A DNA stretch of 47,621 nucleotides from Chloroflexota bacterium (GTDB lineage: Bacteria; Chloroflexota; Dormibacteria; Dormibacterales; Dormibacteraceae): assembly GCA_005880175.1 (NCBI GenBank), contig VBJR01000041.1, positions 1-47,621 of the forward strand, in the 5' to 3' direction. Shown piece by piece: positions 1 through 8,118 of this stretch. The notes under the pieces were generated by a model. It ran no database searches. It was given only the letters and a program-made list of their open reading frames with translations, and was not told where the DNA came from. The position numbers were made by a program, and so were the translations under genes. Position 1 is the stretch's first letter. Each line of letters begins with the position of its first letter.

Positions 1-231
1 CAGCGTCCACGAGGTGATCGGCGCGCCCAGGTTGACGATCGTGATGCCCTGGACCGTGAAGCCCGTGCTCCACTGCTGCGCGACGGTGTACGTGACCGAG
101 CAGGCGCCCGCCGCGCTGGCGTGGTTGACCAGGGCGACGGTCGGGATGGAGCCCAGCGCGAGCGCCACCACGGCCATGATGCCGCGGCGCGCCTGCGCCC
201 CCAGGGCCCCGACGAGAGGGATGGATCCCAT
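1..231 (-). CDS. Secreted protein with family-2 cellulose-binding module (partial)
   Basis: The first 77 codons of a minus-strand gene are present; the rest lies beyond the window edge. ATG at 231 is preceded by GGAGG (about 9 bases upstream). Residues 1-42 look like a signal peptide: a basic stretch (QARRG), a hydrophobic core around 18-35 and an A-x-A-A cleavage region near 39-42. From residue 44 the pattern C-x-V-x-Y, W54, GF and I-x-I-x-N-x-G then SWTL matches the start of a family-2 carbohydrate-binding module, common at either end of actinobacterial cellulases, chitinases and lytic polysaccharide monooxygenases. The catalytic part, if any, is not visible. Two CelR/CebR-like operators lie upstream, consistent with cellulose-responsive control. 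Confidence 0.72.
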   Translation of the reverse strand, partial: MGSIPLVGALGAQARRGIMAVVALALGSIPTVALVNHASAAGACSVTYTVAQQWSTGFTVQGITIVNLGAPITSWTL

Positions 232-324
232 ACGGGCAGTCCTCCAGTTCTCCTTCCGGTTGTCGCCGGCGCGGTGCCGGCGCTTTCTCATCGCCGTTCC
301 GATCGCGGATTCCACCGCTGGATA

Positions 325-338
325 TGAGAGCGCTCTCA
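325..338. promoter_or_regulatory. CelR/CebR-like operator 1
   Basis: TGAGAGCGCTCTCA is a perfect 14-bp palindrome about 95 bases upstream of the CBM2 gene start. It matches 12 of 14 positions of the TGGGAGCGCTCCCA site recognised by LacI-family cellulose regulators (CelR in Thermobifida, CebR in Streptomyces). Assignment rests on motif similarity plus the cellulose-binding gene downstream; no regulator gene is in the window. Confidence 0.6.
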
Positions 339-516
339 CCACCGATGCCATGCGGGTCGTTATCGAACGCTTCTTCGGCTCACGGGCCGTGGGCCGGCGG
401 CCCTCGCCAGGGAGTTTCAGGCGGCACGGGCGACGCCCCGACCGTCACCGTTCGCGCTCGCGCGGCGAGCACCGGCGCCCGACTCCCCCAGTTCGGCGTC
501 CTTCTCCCCATGGGTG

Positions 517-530
517 TGAGATCGCTCCCA
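517..530. promoter_or_regulatory. CelR/CebR-like operator 2
   Basis: TGAGATCGCTCCCA also matches 12 of 14 positions of the CelR/CebR consensus. It lies about 190 bases upstream of operator 1, on the same side of the CBM2 gene. Two sites would allow cooperative binding or looping; this is inferred. Confidence 0.45.
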
Positions 531-587
531 CCGCGCACAATACCATCGAACTCCCGGGTGCGCCACATCGTCCCGAGACGGCCCCGG

Positions 588-604
588 AAACGCTTCCGGT
601 CTAG
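588..604. repeat. 17-bp direct repeat, left copy
   Basis: The 17 bases AAACGCTTCCGGTCTAG occur here and again at 850-866, where they overlap the stop codon of the ABC ATPase gene. The left copy sits in a small dyad, CCGGAA-ACGC-TTCCGG (584-599). The two copies flank the palindromic element at 598-800 plus about 50 bases, so they could be a duplicated target or a local duplication of the gene end. Confidence 0.6.
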
Positions 605-800
605 TCCGAGTGAGCTGAAGCACGAAGCCACGAAGCGCACGGAGACGCACGAAGGGCTCGGCGAGATGGCCACCTACGACTGCCGAGGACCACGCCCGGG
701 TTGCAGCGGGAAGGAGGCGACGCGGCGGCACCCGGCGCTTCGTGCGTCTTCGTGTCCTCCGTGGCTTCGTGCTTCGATCCGCTTGGGCCAGATCGCGCAC
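598..800. repeat. Palindromic dispersed element, copy 1
   Basis: Two long imperfect inverted arms, about 617-655 and 736-776, carry the core CACGAAGCCACG...ACGCACGAAG and its complement, around a unique centre of about 80 bases. A second copy in opposite orientation is at 31993-32208. Homology between copies extends beyond the arms: GGTCT..GTCCGAG at one end and GTGCGCGATCTGG at the other are shared. No coding capacity is seen. The structure resembles a miniature inverted-repeat element or large palindromic intergenic repeat. Confidence 0.7.
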
Positions 801-862
801 GCCACCTCAACCCCGGCGCGGGGCCGGGCGCCAGGGCGTCGAACCGGGAAAACGCTTCCGGT

Positions 863-2299
863 CTAGCGCCTGAGCTCGCGGAGCGTGCCGTCCCGCATCA
901 CCAGCACCCGGTCGGCCACCTCGGCCAGGACGGGGTACGTGGTGGCGAGCAGCACGGCGATGCCCGAGTCGGCCGCCTCCCGCAGCAGCTCGATGATGTC
1001 GGTGGACGTCAGGATGTCCAGCTGGGCCGTCGGCTCGTCGGCGATGATCAGCTTCGGGTAGCGGGCCAGGGCGCGCGCCAGCGCGACCCGGACCTGCTCG
1101 CCGCCGGACAGCTCGCCGATCGGCGCCGTGGCCCGCTCCTCGAGCCCCGTCGCCGCCAGCGCCGCCTTCGCCAGCCGGTTCGCCTCGTCCTCCGGCACCC
1201 CCGAGATGCGGGCGGCCAGCGTGACGCTCTCGGCCGCCGTCGTCTGCACCGGCGGCCGGGCGCCCATGACCCAGCCCAGGGAGCGCTGCAGCATCTCCTC
1301 GCGGGCCGGCCCGTCCAGGCCCGTGAGCTGCCGGCCGTCGATCGCGACCCGGCCCGCGTCCGGCTCGTCCAGGCCGCCGCACACGGCCAGCAGCGTGGAC
1401 TTGCCCGAGCCCGAGACGCCGAGGATGGCCACCATCTCGCCCTCGCGAACGTGGAGCGACACGTCGCGCACGACCTCGACCGGCCCGGTCGGGCTGGGCA
1501 GGCGGCGCGAGATCGACTCGGCCACGAGCACCGTGCCGGGGGCGGGGAGGCCGTTGCTGTGCACCGGCGGCCGGCGCCGCGCCCGGCTGGACGTGTTGAC
1601 CGGTCGCGGGTACGGCAGCGGGACGATGCGGTCCACGTGCCGGGGCAGGTGGCGGCCGTGGGCGACGACGATCGCGCTGGTGCCGAGGTGCTTGAGCAGG
1701 CCCATCAGGTCGCCCAGCAGCTGGTCGGCGGCCTCGTCGTCCACGCCGGCGGTCACCTCGTCGGCCAGGAGCAGGCGCGGGTGGTTGGCCAGCGAGACCG
1801 CCAGCGCCAGCCGCCGCCGCTCGCCGTACCCCAGCTGCTCGGGCAGCCGGGTGATGCGCCGCTCCATGCCGACCGCCTCCAGGAGCTCGACGGCGCGGTC
1901 GCGCCGCTGGCGCTCGCCGCGGACCACGCCCACCATCGGCAGCAGCACGTTCTCGAACACGGACAGGTGGGACCACACGCCGAGCTCCACCCGCTGGTAC
2001 GCGTAGCCGACCTGGCGCTGGCGGTAGTCGTCGCGCTCGCGGTCGTCCAGGGTGGCCAGGTCGCGGCCGGCCACGTGCACCGCGCCGCGGCTGGGCGTCT
2101 CGAGGGCGGCGATGATGTTGAGCAGCGTGGTCTTGCCGCTGCCGCTGGGCCCGACGACCGCGATCCGCTCGCCCTCGGCCAGCTGCACGTTGAGGTCGTT
2201 GAGCGCCACCAGCTCGGCCGTCGACGTGTGGTAGACGTGCGTCAGCCGGCGCACGCTGACCAGCAGCTGATCGTTCGGCCGGCCGGCGGCGACGCTCAC
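863..2299 (-). CDS. Tandem-domain ABC transporter ATPase (MacB/LolD-like)
   Basis: This 478-residue protein holds two ABC ATPase domains in one chain. It would power the FtsX/MacB-like permease encoded just upstream, with which it shares a GTGA stop/start overlap (GTG at 2299). Domain 1 has Walker A GPSGSGKT (50-57), a Q-loop, a degenerate signature LGYGE (156-160) instead of LSGGQ, Walker B LLLADE (176-181) and switch His214. Domain 2 has Walker A GVSGSGKST (294-302), a poor Q-loop region, a good signature LSGGE (397-401), Walker B LIIADE (417-422), but ATTYP (452-456) where the switch His should be. The two halves therefore carry complementary defects, as in asymmetric ABC pairs with one competent site. 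The transported substrate is unknown; lipoprotein release, macrolide or peptide export are family possibilities. Confidence 0.85.
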   Translation of the reverse strand: MSVAAGRPNDQLLVSVRRLTHVYHTSTAELVALNDLNVQLAEGERIAVVGPSGSGKTTLLNIIAALETPSRGAVHVAGRDLATLDDRERDDYRQRQVGYAYQRVELGVWSHLSVFENVLLPMVGVVRGERQRRDRAVELLEAVGMERRITRLPEQLGYGERRRLALAVSLANHPRLLLADEVTAGVDDEAADQLLGDLMGLLKHLGTSAIVVAHGRHLPRHVDRIVPLPYPRPVNTSSRARRRPPVHSNGLPAPGTVLVAESISRRLPSPTGPVEVVRDVSLHVREGEMVAILGVSGSGKSTLLAVCGGLDEPDAGRVAIDGRQLTGLDGPAREEMLQRSLGWVMGARPPVQTTAAESVTLAARISGVPEDEANRLAKAALAATGLEERATAPIGELSGGEQVRVALARALARYPKLIIADEPTAQLDILTSTDIIELLREAADSGIAVLLATTYPVLAEVADRVLVMRDGTLRELRR

Positions 2300-4383
2300 G
2301 TGGCGCGCCAGCCCTGCTCGACCAGGCGGAACCCGACGACGCCGCGCCGCACCATGCCGGCGATCATGAGGCCGCCGATCAGCCCCAGGGCCGCCGTCCC
2401 GCCGACACCGGCCACGACGGCCGCCGCGGCCGGCGGCATCGCCAGCACGCCGGCCTGCCCGCCGAGCCCGATGCCCGACGCCGTCGCCAGCAGCAGCAGC
2501 ATGCCGATGACGACGCCGGCCGCCAGGCCGAGCACCAGCACCGCCTGCTGCTCGATCTCCACGCTCCGGCGGACCGTCGTCGCCGGCAGGCCGTCCACGA
2601 GCAGCGCCGCGTAGTAGTCCACGCGGGCGCGGCAGATGACGAGGAACAGCAGCCCGTACGCCAGCATCGCGGTCGCCAGGGCGGTGACCAGGCCGATGCC
2701 GAGGCTGACGGCGATGCCCACGCCGAGGGCGCCCCCGGGCCCGTCCAGCACCTGGTCCACCAGCGCGACGGCCGCGTACGACGTGATCGCGAAGGCCAGG
2801 ACGACGAGGAAGCCGGGGGCGGCGTTCCGCTGCCACCAGCGCCGCAGTTGCAGGTTCGCGATCGTGCCCTCCAGCGCTCTGCGCCGGCCGCCGATCACCC
2901 CCGTCGCGCTCGACAGCAGGGGCAGGACCGCGATCACCAGCAGCACCAGGCCCACGACGCTGACCACGAGCGCGACCAGGTCGTCCAGCGGCCCGGGCAG
3001 CCGCCAGCCCTCGGCGCCGGCCACGCGCGGCACCAGCAGCAGCAGGGCGGCCGGGAGGACCAGCGCGCCGGCGCCGTCGCCGCCCCGCCAGAAGGGCAGG
3101 CCCACGGCCGCGGCGTCGCCGTCCTCCAGGCGCAGCACGCTCTGCCGGGCGGCCCAGCGGGCCAGGTCGAAGAACCGCGCCGCCGCGACGACCAGGACGG
3201 CCACCGCGACCGCGATCGCCAGCAGCTCGCCGCCGCTGAGGTTCGCGGGCCGGGTGCCGATGTGGCCGTCCGTCGCCTGCCAGAGCACCGACAGCATGCC
3301 CACGACCGCCACGAAGGCCGCGGGGGCGCCGAGGAGCGCCAGCTCCGCCAGCACCAGCCGCTGCACGCGCCGCCGCGACCAGCCGCGGGCGCGGAGGAGG
3401 GCCAGCTCCTGCAGCCGGGGCTCGACGTACCAGCGGGCCATCACCACCGCCAGCAGCGTCAGCAGCGGGACCAGGGCCGCCGCCAGCAGCTCGACCGGGA
3501 AGCTGGTCACGCTCGTCGTGGCGTAGCGGGCGAGGGCGGTGTCCAGCGTCGTGGTCACCTGGGCGGCGCCGGCCTTGCCTGTCGCCGTCCGCACCTCCTT
3601 CATCTGCTGCGCCACGGCGCCCGCGTTCTGCGGCGTGACGGCCCCGGCCCGCGGCGTGTACAGGCGCGCGGCCTGCACGTTCTCCGCGGGCTGCTTGCCG
3701 GCCGCCGTGAAGAAGTCGGCCCGCTCCACGAAGAGCCGGGTCTGCGCGTTGGGCGCCGTCCAGGCGGGGTCGGCCCCCGCCATCGGCCGCCACAGGCCGA
3801 CGATGCGGGCGCACCACGGCGCCGCGGTCGGGTCGCCGTTCGGGACGGTCAGGCACACGACGTCGAACAGCTGGGCGCCCAGGCGGTCCGCGACCGGCAC
3901 AGGCATCGTCACCATCGACTCCCCGCCGGCGCTGCCCGGCTTGGGGAACAGGCCCTGGACCACGTCGACGCGCTGCGAGAGGTCGGCGACGTACGTCACG
4001 GTCACGTTGGCCGTGGCGGTCGGGCCGGTGGGCTGGCGCGACGCCACCGACGCGAGGTGGAACGGCGCCGCGGTGCCCCGGGCGCTGCCGCCGTCCATGT
4101 ACATGCCCAGCCGTGGCGCGACCAGCCCCTGGGCCTGGCGCTGGAACGCGTCGAACGTCTGCGTGTCCGCGACTCCGGCACGCTGGAGGGTGAGGCCGCC
4201 GGACGCGGCGATCACCGTCCGCAGGTCCGACCGCGCGCCCGAGCGATCCACCAGCACGAGTCCGGCCGGCAGCAGCGCCAGCAGCAGGGCCAGGGCGGCG
4301 CCGAGCGACGAATCCCACTGCGAGCCGAGATGCGCCCATGCCACGCGCAGGATGGAAAGTCGTGTGGACGGCGCGGACGTCAT
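2296..4383 (-). CDS. FtsX/MacB-like ABC transporter permease
   Basis: The protein of about 695 residues has one N-terminal transmembrane helix (the SLGAALALLLALLPAGLVL region), a large soluble extracytoplasmic domain, then three helices, a further soluble/linker part and a C-terminal helix set with long Ala/Val/Leu runs. This is the layout of FtsX-domain permeases of the MacB/LolCE type. The gene ends in TGA overlapping the GTG of the ATPase gene, so the two are co-translated. The ATG at 4383 (AAAGGG just upstream) was chosen; an in-frame ATG at 4440 would add 19 residues with no feature of note. The substrate is not evident. The ends of this operon and of the secreted-protein operon at 4633 share a short divergent promoter region. 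Confidence 0.8.
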   Translation of the reverse strand: MTSAPSTRLSILRVAWAHLGSQWDSSLGAALALLLALLPAGLVLVDRSGARSDLRTVIAASGGLTLQRAGVADTQTFDAFQRQAQGLVAPRLGMYMDGGSARGTAAPFHLASVASRQPTGPTATANVTVTYVADLSQRVDVVQGLFPKPGSAGGESMVTMPVPVADRLGAQLFDVVCLTVPNGDPTAAPWCARIVGLWRPMAGADPAWTAPNAQTRLFVERADFFTAAGKQPAENVQAARLYTPRAGAVTPQNAGAVAQQMKEVRTATGKAGAAQVTTTLDTALARYATTSVTSFPVELLAAALVPLLTLLAVVMARWYVEPRLQELALLRARGWSRRRVQRLVLAELALLGAPAAFVAVVGMLSVLWQATDGHIGTRPANLSGGELLAIAVAVAVLVVAAARFFDLARWAARQSVLRLEDGDAAAVGLPFWRGGDGAGALVLPAALLLLVPRVAGAEGWRLPGPLDDLVALVVSVVGLVLLVIAVLPLLSSATGVIGGRRRALEGTIANLQLRRWWQRNAAPGFLVVLAFAITSYAAVALVDQVLDGPGGALGVGIAVSLGIGLVTALATAMLAYGLLFLVICRARVDYYAALLVDGLPATTVRRSVEIEQQAVLVLGLAAGVVIGMLLLLATASGIGLGGQAGVLAMPPAAAAVVAGVGGTAALGLIGGLMIAGMVRRGVVGFRLVEQGWRAT

Positions 4384-4510
4384 CGGACCCTTTATTGTCG
4401 CGGGCGCCCGCGACCAACCGCTGGCCGCATCGTCGGTCATCGGCCATCACAGTACCCTCCCCGGCCGTACCCTCGTCGGCTCACTCCTCTCAGGCCAGGT
4501 CGGAGTGAAC

Positions 4511-4540
4511 TTGACACGGGCCGCGCGGAGGCGCTGTAGT
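4511..4540 (+). promoter_or_regulatory. Candidate sigma70-type promoter
   Basis: TTGACA (4511-4516) is a perfect -35 hexamer, followed after 18 bases by TGTAGT (4535-4540), which matches 4 of 6 positions of TATAAT. It would drive the secreted-protein gene starting at 4633, leaving a leader of about 85 bases. Confidence 0.5.
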
Positions 4541-4632
4541 GGGTGCTCGGTGCCGCCTGAGGGGCGGACTTTGACCATCCCCCAACCGCACGCGAAGAGG
4601 TGAAGGGGTACTTGGGAGAGGAGGTACTGCGC

Positions 4633-6438
4633 ATGCGCGGACCCTGGTCTCGGTGGTTGGCGTGGGCGGGCGCGGGTGCGACCGCGATGGTGTTCAGCCT
4701 CAGCCCCACCGGCTCGTTCGCCGTCGGGCTGGGCTCGAGCGCCACCACGGCAGCCGGCGCCTCGGTGGCTCCGAAGTCGTCCACCAACATGCTCGACTGC
4801 AACGGCTTCAGTCCGCAGTTCACGGCCGTCAAGCGGATGGGCAGCCTGTGCGCCGACCCCGTCCAGGTCAACTCGAACGGGACCACGTCCCGGTTCGAGG
4901 ACAACGGCCACTACATCGGCCACGACGAGCCGTCCGTCAAGTTCCTGTCGAACGCGGCGGGCACCGCGGCCAACCAGACGTACCTGATGAAGCTGGCCGT
5001 GGACCCGAAGGCCACGCCGACGGTCAACAGCCCGGCCGTCTCGAAGTACGCCCAGCTGTCGCCGGCGCCGTGGTTCGGCATCCCGATCTGCGACCCCAAG
5101 TCGTACCCGCAGAACGCCTGCGCGCCGGCCAGCGACGCCAACCTGGCCGCCGGCCCCAACGCCGCCGGGTCGGCCTTCATGGAGCTGCAGTTCTACGCGC
5201 CCGGGTTCGCGCCGTTCATCGACGGCCCGAGCTGCAGCGCGACCAAGTACTGCGCCGCGCTGACCATCGACAGCGTCGAGTGCACGTTCGGCTTCGCGGT
5301 CTGCAACAACAACTGCATCGAGCCGGTCAACTTCGGGTTCCTGCAGATGAACGGCGTGCCGGCCGGGCCCCCGAGCCCGCAGCTCGCGGACGTCAGCACG
5401 TTCACGCCGAACCGGCAGACGCTGGAGATGAACCAGGGCGACGTCCTGGCGGTCACGATCAAGGACACGCCGAACGGCCTGCTGACAGCCATACAGGACG
5501 TCAGCACCGGCCACTCCGGGTTCATGGTCGCCAGCGCCGCGAACGGGTTCATGAACACGAACATCGCGGACTGCAGCGGCACCCCGTTCACCTTCCACCC
5601 GGAGTACAGCACGGCCCTCGACCAGAACATCGTGCCCTGGACGGCCCTGAACGCCGGCGTGCTGATGCAGCAGGAGCTGGGCCACTTCGAGCCCTGCAAC
5701 GCCGTCAGCAGCTCGTTCCCGGTCAACGACCAGTTCGCCAACGGGCAGAGCTTCTCGGACCCGAACGTCTTCCAGGTCTGCCAGGGCGGCCTCGAGGGCA
5801 AGGGCGCCATGGGTGAGGGTCCCTGCGACCCGACCACCGGCGTCTGCGTCAACGCGAGGACCCAGACCGGCGCGGCCTGCCCGAGCAACAACTTCGGCAG
5901 CGGGCTGAACTGCGAGTTCTCGGACGCCAACTGCATGCCCGCGGGCAACCGCACCATCGTGGTGAACGGCCACAACGAGACCACGCGGTGGCCGATCGCC
6001 GGCTGCCAGACGAACGTCTTCGAGAACGGCGACCTCGACTTCGAAGGGTCGTCGTACGTGGCCGACTTCCCGGACGGGAACCAGGGTCACCCGACCTCGT
6101 TCCAGTATCTCGGCCCGTTCGACAGCAGCGGCCACACGTTCCCGAACATCCGGTACGAGACCGACATCCCGGCCTCGGAGATCCTCTGCAACACCGCGAC
6201 GGGGGCGGGCTGCACGGCGTTCCCCACGGGCGCCAACTTCTATCCGTTCTGGTCGCTGGGCCACAGCAGCCTGCTGCACGGCATCTGCGTCTGGAACTTC
6301 GGCAACGACATCCCGGGGACGACGGTCCTCGACTTCGGCAAGCAGGCGCAGTACGGCACCCCCGAGCTGACCCGCTTCGCCGGCAACGCGATCAGCCAGA
6401 CGTTCCCGAACCCGCAGTTCAACGGGAGCTGCAGCTAG
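4633..6438 (+). CDS. Secreted Cys-rich protein of unknown function
   Basis: The product has 601 residues. ATG 4633 has a strong ribosome site, GGAGAGGAGG, 8 bases upstream. Residues 1-31 form a signal peptide (MRGPWSRW, then a hydrophobic stretch ending near SFAVG). The mature part contains about 25 cysteines, many in spaced pairs (SCSATKYC, CNNNC, CDPTTGVC), and many Asn, Gly, Pro and aromatic residues, typical of an extracellular disulfide-bonded beta-rich protein. I do not recognise a catalytic domain or any named family motif. There is no C-terminal anchor. The gene is monocistronic: a candidate promoter lies at 4511 and a strong hairpin follows the stop. It could be an environmental adhesin or an enzyme of a family I cannot identify. 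Confidence 0.8.
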   Translation: MRGPWSRWLAWAGAGATAMVFSLSPTGSFAVGLGSSATTAAGASVAPKSSTNMLDCNGFSPQFTAVKRMGSLCADPVQVNSNGTTSRFEDNGHYIGHDEPSVKFLSNAAGTAANQTYLMKLAVDPKATPTVNSPAVSKYAQLSPAPWFGIPICDPKSYPQNACAPASDANLAAGPNAAGSAFMELQFYAPGFAPFIDGPSCSATKYCAALTIDSVECTFGFAVCNNNCIEPVNFGFLQMNGVPAGPPSPQLADVSTFTPNRQTLEMNQGDVLAVTIKDTPNGLLTAIQDVSTGHSGFMVASAANGFMNTNIADCSGTPFTFHPEYSTALDQNIVPWTALNAGVLMQQELGHFEPCNAVSSSFPVNDQFANGQSFSDPNVFQVCQGGLEGKGAMGEGPCDPTTGVCVNARTQTGAACPSNNFGSGLNCEFSDANCMPAGNRTIVVNGHNETTRWPIAGCQTNVFENGDLDFEGSSYVADFPDGNQGHPTSFQYLGPFDSSGHTFPNIRYETDIPASEILCNTATGAGCTAFPTGANFYPFWSLGHSSLLHGICVWNFGNDIPGTTVLDFGKQAQYGTPELTRFAGNAISQTFPNPQFNGSCS

Positions 6439-6450
6439 ACCCGGTCGTCA

Positions 6451-6482
6451 GAGCGGCCGCCGGCTCCCGCCGGCGGCCGCTC
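6451..6482 (+). terminator. Strong hairpin terminator
   Basis: GAGCGGCCGCCGGC (6451-6464) and its exact complement (6469-6482) form a 14-bp GC stem around a TCCC loop, 12 bases after the stop of the secreted-protein gene. There is no U-tract, as is common in high-GC genomes. Confidence 0.75.
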
Positions 6483-6495
6483 GCGGCCGCTCCTC

Positions 6496-6560
6496 AGCCG
6501 GATTCCACCGAACAGTCGGCGACCCGGCGCCACGTCCGCCTCCGTCGGTGGAATCCGGCT
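6496..6560 (-). terminator. Long-armed inverted repeat between convergent genes
   Basis: AGCCGGATTCCACCGA (6496-6511) is the exact reverse complement of 6545-6560. The 16-bp arms are separated by 33 bases. The right arm ends at the stop codon of the LysR gene, so this dyad probably serves as its terminator and insulates the two convergent genes. Confidence 0.6.
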
Positions 6561-7510
6561 CAGTCCTGGGGCCGCCCGCCCGGCGGCGCCGGGCGGCTCG
6601 CGTCCCGCGCGTGCTCCTCCAGGATCGGGAGGATGGCGTCCACCAGCTCCGCGTTGCGGCCCGAGCGGCGGCGCACCGCCGCCACCACCCGGCGCGGGGA
6701 GTCGTGCGGTTCCAGGCTCAGGCAGTGCATGCCCATCGCCAGGCCCCGGCGGGCCAGGGAGCGGGGCAGGATCGCCACGCCTACCCCGGTCGCGACCAGC
6801 TGCAGCATCACCTCGACCGCGCCCGTCTCCGCCGCCACGATCGGGGCGCAGCCGGCCGCGTGGAACCAGTCCTCCAGGATGGTCCGCAGGTTGTAGCCGG
6901 CCGGGAACGTGATCAGGTGCGTGTCCCGCAGGTCCTCCTGGCGCACGCTGGCCAGGTGCGCCAGCGAGTGGCCGTGCGGGACCAGCACCACGTGGTCCTC
7001 CTCGACCAGCACGATCTGCGACAGCTCGTGGTGCCGCGACCGCGCCGGCGCCGATGGCCGCAGGCTGACCACGCCCAGGTCGAGCTGGTCCCCCGCCACG
7101 CCGGCCAGGATGTCGTTGACCTTGCCGAAGTGGTTGATGTGCAGCTGGACGTGCGGCTCGCGCTGGACGAACTCGGCCAGCGCCGCCGGCATCCAGGACT
7201 GGAGCGGGCCGAGGATCGAGCCGATCCGCAGCCGGCTCTGGTAGCCGTGCCGGAACCCGGCCAGGCCCTCGCGCGTCTCCGACGCCTTCGCCAGCAGCCC
7301 CTCCGCCTGGTGCAAGAGGTACTCTCCGGCGGGCGTCAGCGTGATCCCCGAGTGGCGCCTGTTGAACAGCAGCGACCCACACTCGCGCTCGAGCTGCAGG
7401 ATCTGCTCGCTCAGCGCCGACTGGGTCATGTTCAGCGACTCGGCGGCAGCGGTGAACGTCCCCCGCTTGGCGATCTCGACGAAGTACCGGTAATGACGCA
7501 GCTCGGCCAT
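6560..7510 (-). CDS. LysR-family transcriptional regulator
   Basis: This 316-residue protein has the family's normal length. The N-terminal winged HTH spans about residues 1-60 (FVEIAKRGTFTAAAESLNMTQSALS gives the helix-turn-helix, 10-34), followed by a linker helix and the two-lobed effector domain from about 90 to 300. LysR proteins usually bind a pathway intermediate and act on a divergent or nearby operon. Here the neighbouring catabolic genes are the Rieske oxygenase and MetE-like genes about 600 bases away, so an aromatic or aromatic-acid effector is a reasonable inference. A GGGGAGAG stretch lies about 12 bases before ATG 7510. The gene ends within the 6545-6560 repeat arm. Confidence 0.9.
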   Translation of the reverse strand: MAELRHYRYFVEIAKRGTFTAAAESLNMTQSALSEQILQLERECGSLLFNRRHSGITLTPAGEYLLHQAEGLLAKASETREGLAGFRHGYQSRLRIGSILGPLQSWMPAALAEFVQREPHVQLHINHFGKVNDILAGVAGDQLDLGVVSLRPSAPARSRHHELSQIVLVEEDHVVLVPHGHSLAHLASVRQEDLRDTHLITFPAGYNLRTILEDWFHAAGCAPIVAAETGAVEVMLQLVATGVGVAILPRSLARRGLAMGMHCLSLEPHDSPRRVVAAVRRRSGRNAELVDAILPILEEHARDASRPAPPGGRPQD

Positions 7511-7635
7511 GACAGCTCAGGCTCTCCCCTTGGAAGTACCAGCATAGAGTCCGGTACCCCCGGTCGAGCCAGCCCATCGGCGCCGCCGATCGTGCTGATC
7601 GGTCTCCGTCGATTGAACCGGGCGCCGGGCCCGGC

Positions 7636-8118
7636 CTACGCTTGACGGTGTCGGTAGCGGTCGATCCCCGCGTTCCTGGCGACGATCGCCGCGTCCAGGG
7701 TCCAGCGGTCCCGAACCAGCTGGAGCGCGTCCGGGACGACGAAGCCCGCCTCCCGCCACTCCGCCGCCTCCTCGATCCCGAGTCCGGTCTCCTTCGCCTC
7801 CCACGCGTCCGAGGCATTGAAGCCGTGCTCCTCCCAGCGGTGCAGCTCCTGGATGCCGAGGCCGACCGCCACCGCCCTGACGGCGTCGCGGATCGGGACG
7901 CCCTCGCCGGCCCACCGCCGCGCCTCGGGCAGCGACAGGCCGTGCCGCCTGGCCCAGTGGATCTCGAGCGGACGGAACGGCGCCCACGTCAGCACGTCCT
8001 CGACCGTGAGGCGGAGGCCGATCGCATCGGCCACGTCGAGCGGGTCGAGCCCGGTCGCGGCCCAGTCGTCCGCGCGCACAGGGCGATCATAGGGGCGCAC
8101 CGAGGAGGAGAGGTCCAT
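7636..8118 (-). CDS. Small protein with Trp/Gly helical repeats, function unknown
   Basis: The 160-residue product shows repeated units of about 22-26 residues with the pattern A-x2-W-x3-G-[LF]-x3-[ED]-A (for example ARRWAGEGV, LHRWEEHGF, AAEWREAGF), suggesting an all-helical repeat scaffold. No catalytic motif is visible. ATG 8118 lacks a ribosome site, and its first base is also the first base of the divergent Rieske gene's TTG start. An internal GTG at codon 7 or 14 may be the true start. Base composition and codon pattern support a coding region. Its role next to an oxygenase gene is unclear. Confidence 0.6.
   Translation of the reverse strand: MDLSSSVRPYDRPVRADDWAATGLDPLDVADAIGLRLTVEDVLTWAPFRPLEIHWARRHGLSLPEARRWAGEGVPIRDAVRAVAVGLGIQELHRWEEHGFNASDAWEAKETGLGIEEAAEWREAGFVVPDALQLVRDRWTLDAAIVARNAGIDRYRHRQA

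Noticed and set aside
2300..4450. Long minus-strand open frame upstream of the ABC ATPase in the same frame
   Set aside because: It is the shadow of the permease gene: low-complexity Arg/Ala/Gly-rich translation, while the permease frame has clear helices and a stop/start overlap.
4447..6279. Minus-strand open frame of about 610 codons opposite the secreted protein
   Set aside because: Translation is Arg/Val/Gly-rich with no domain. The plus-strand gene has a signal peptide, ribosome site, promoter and terminator.
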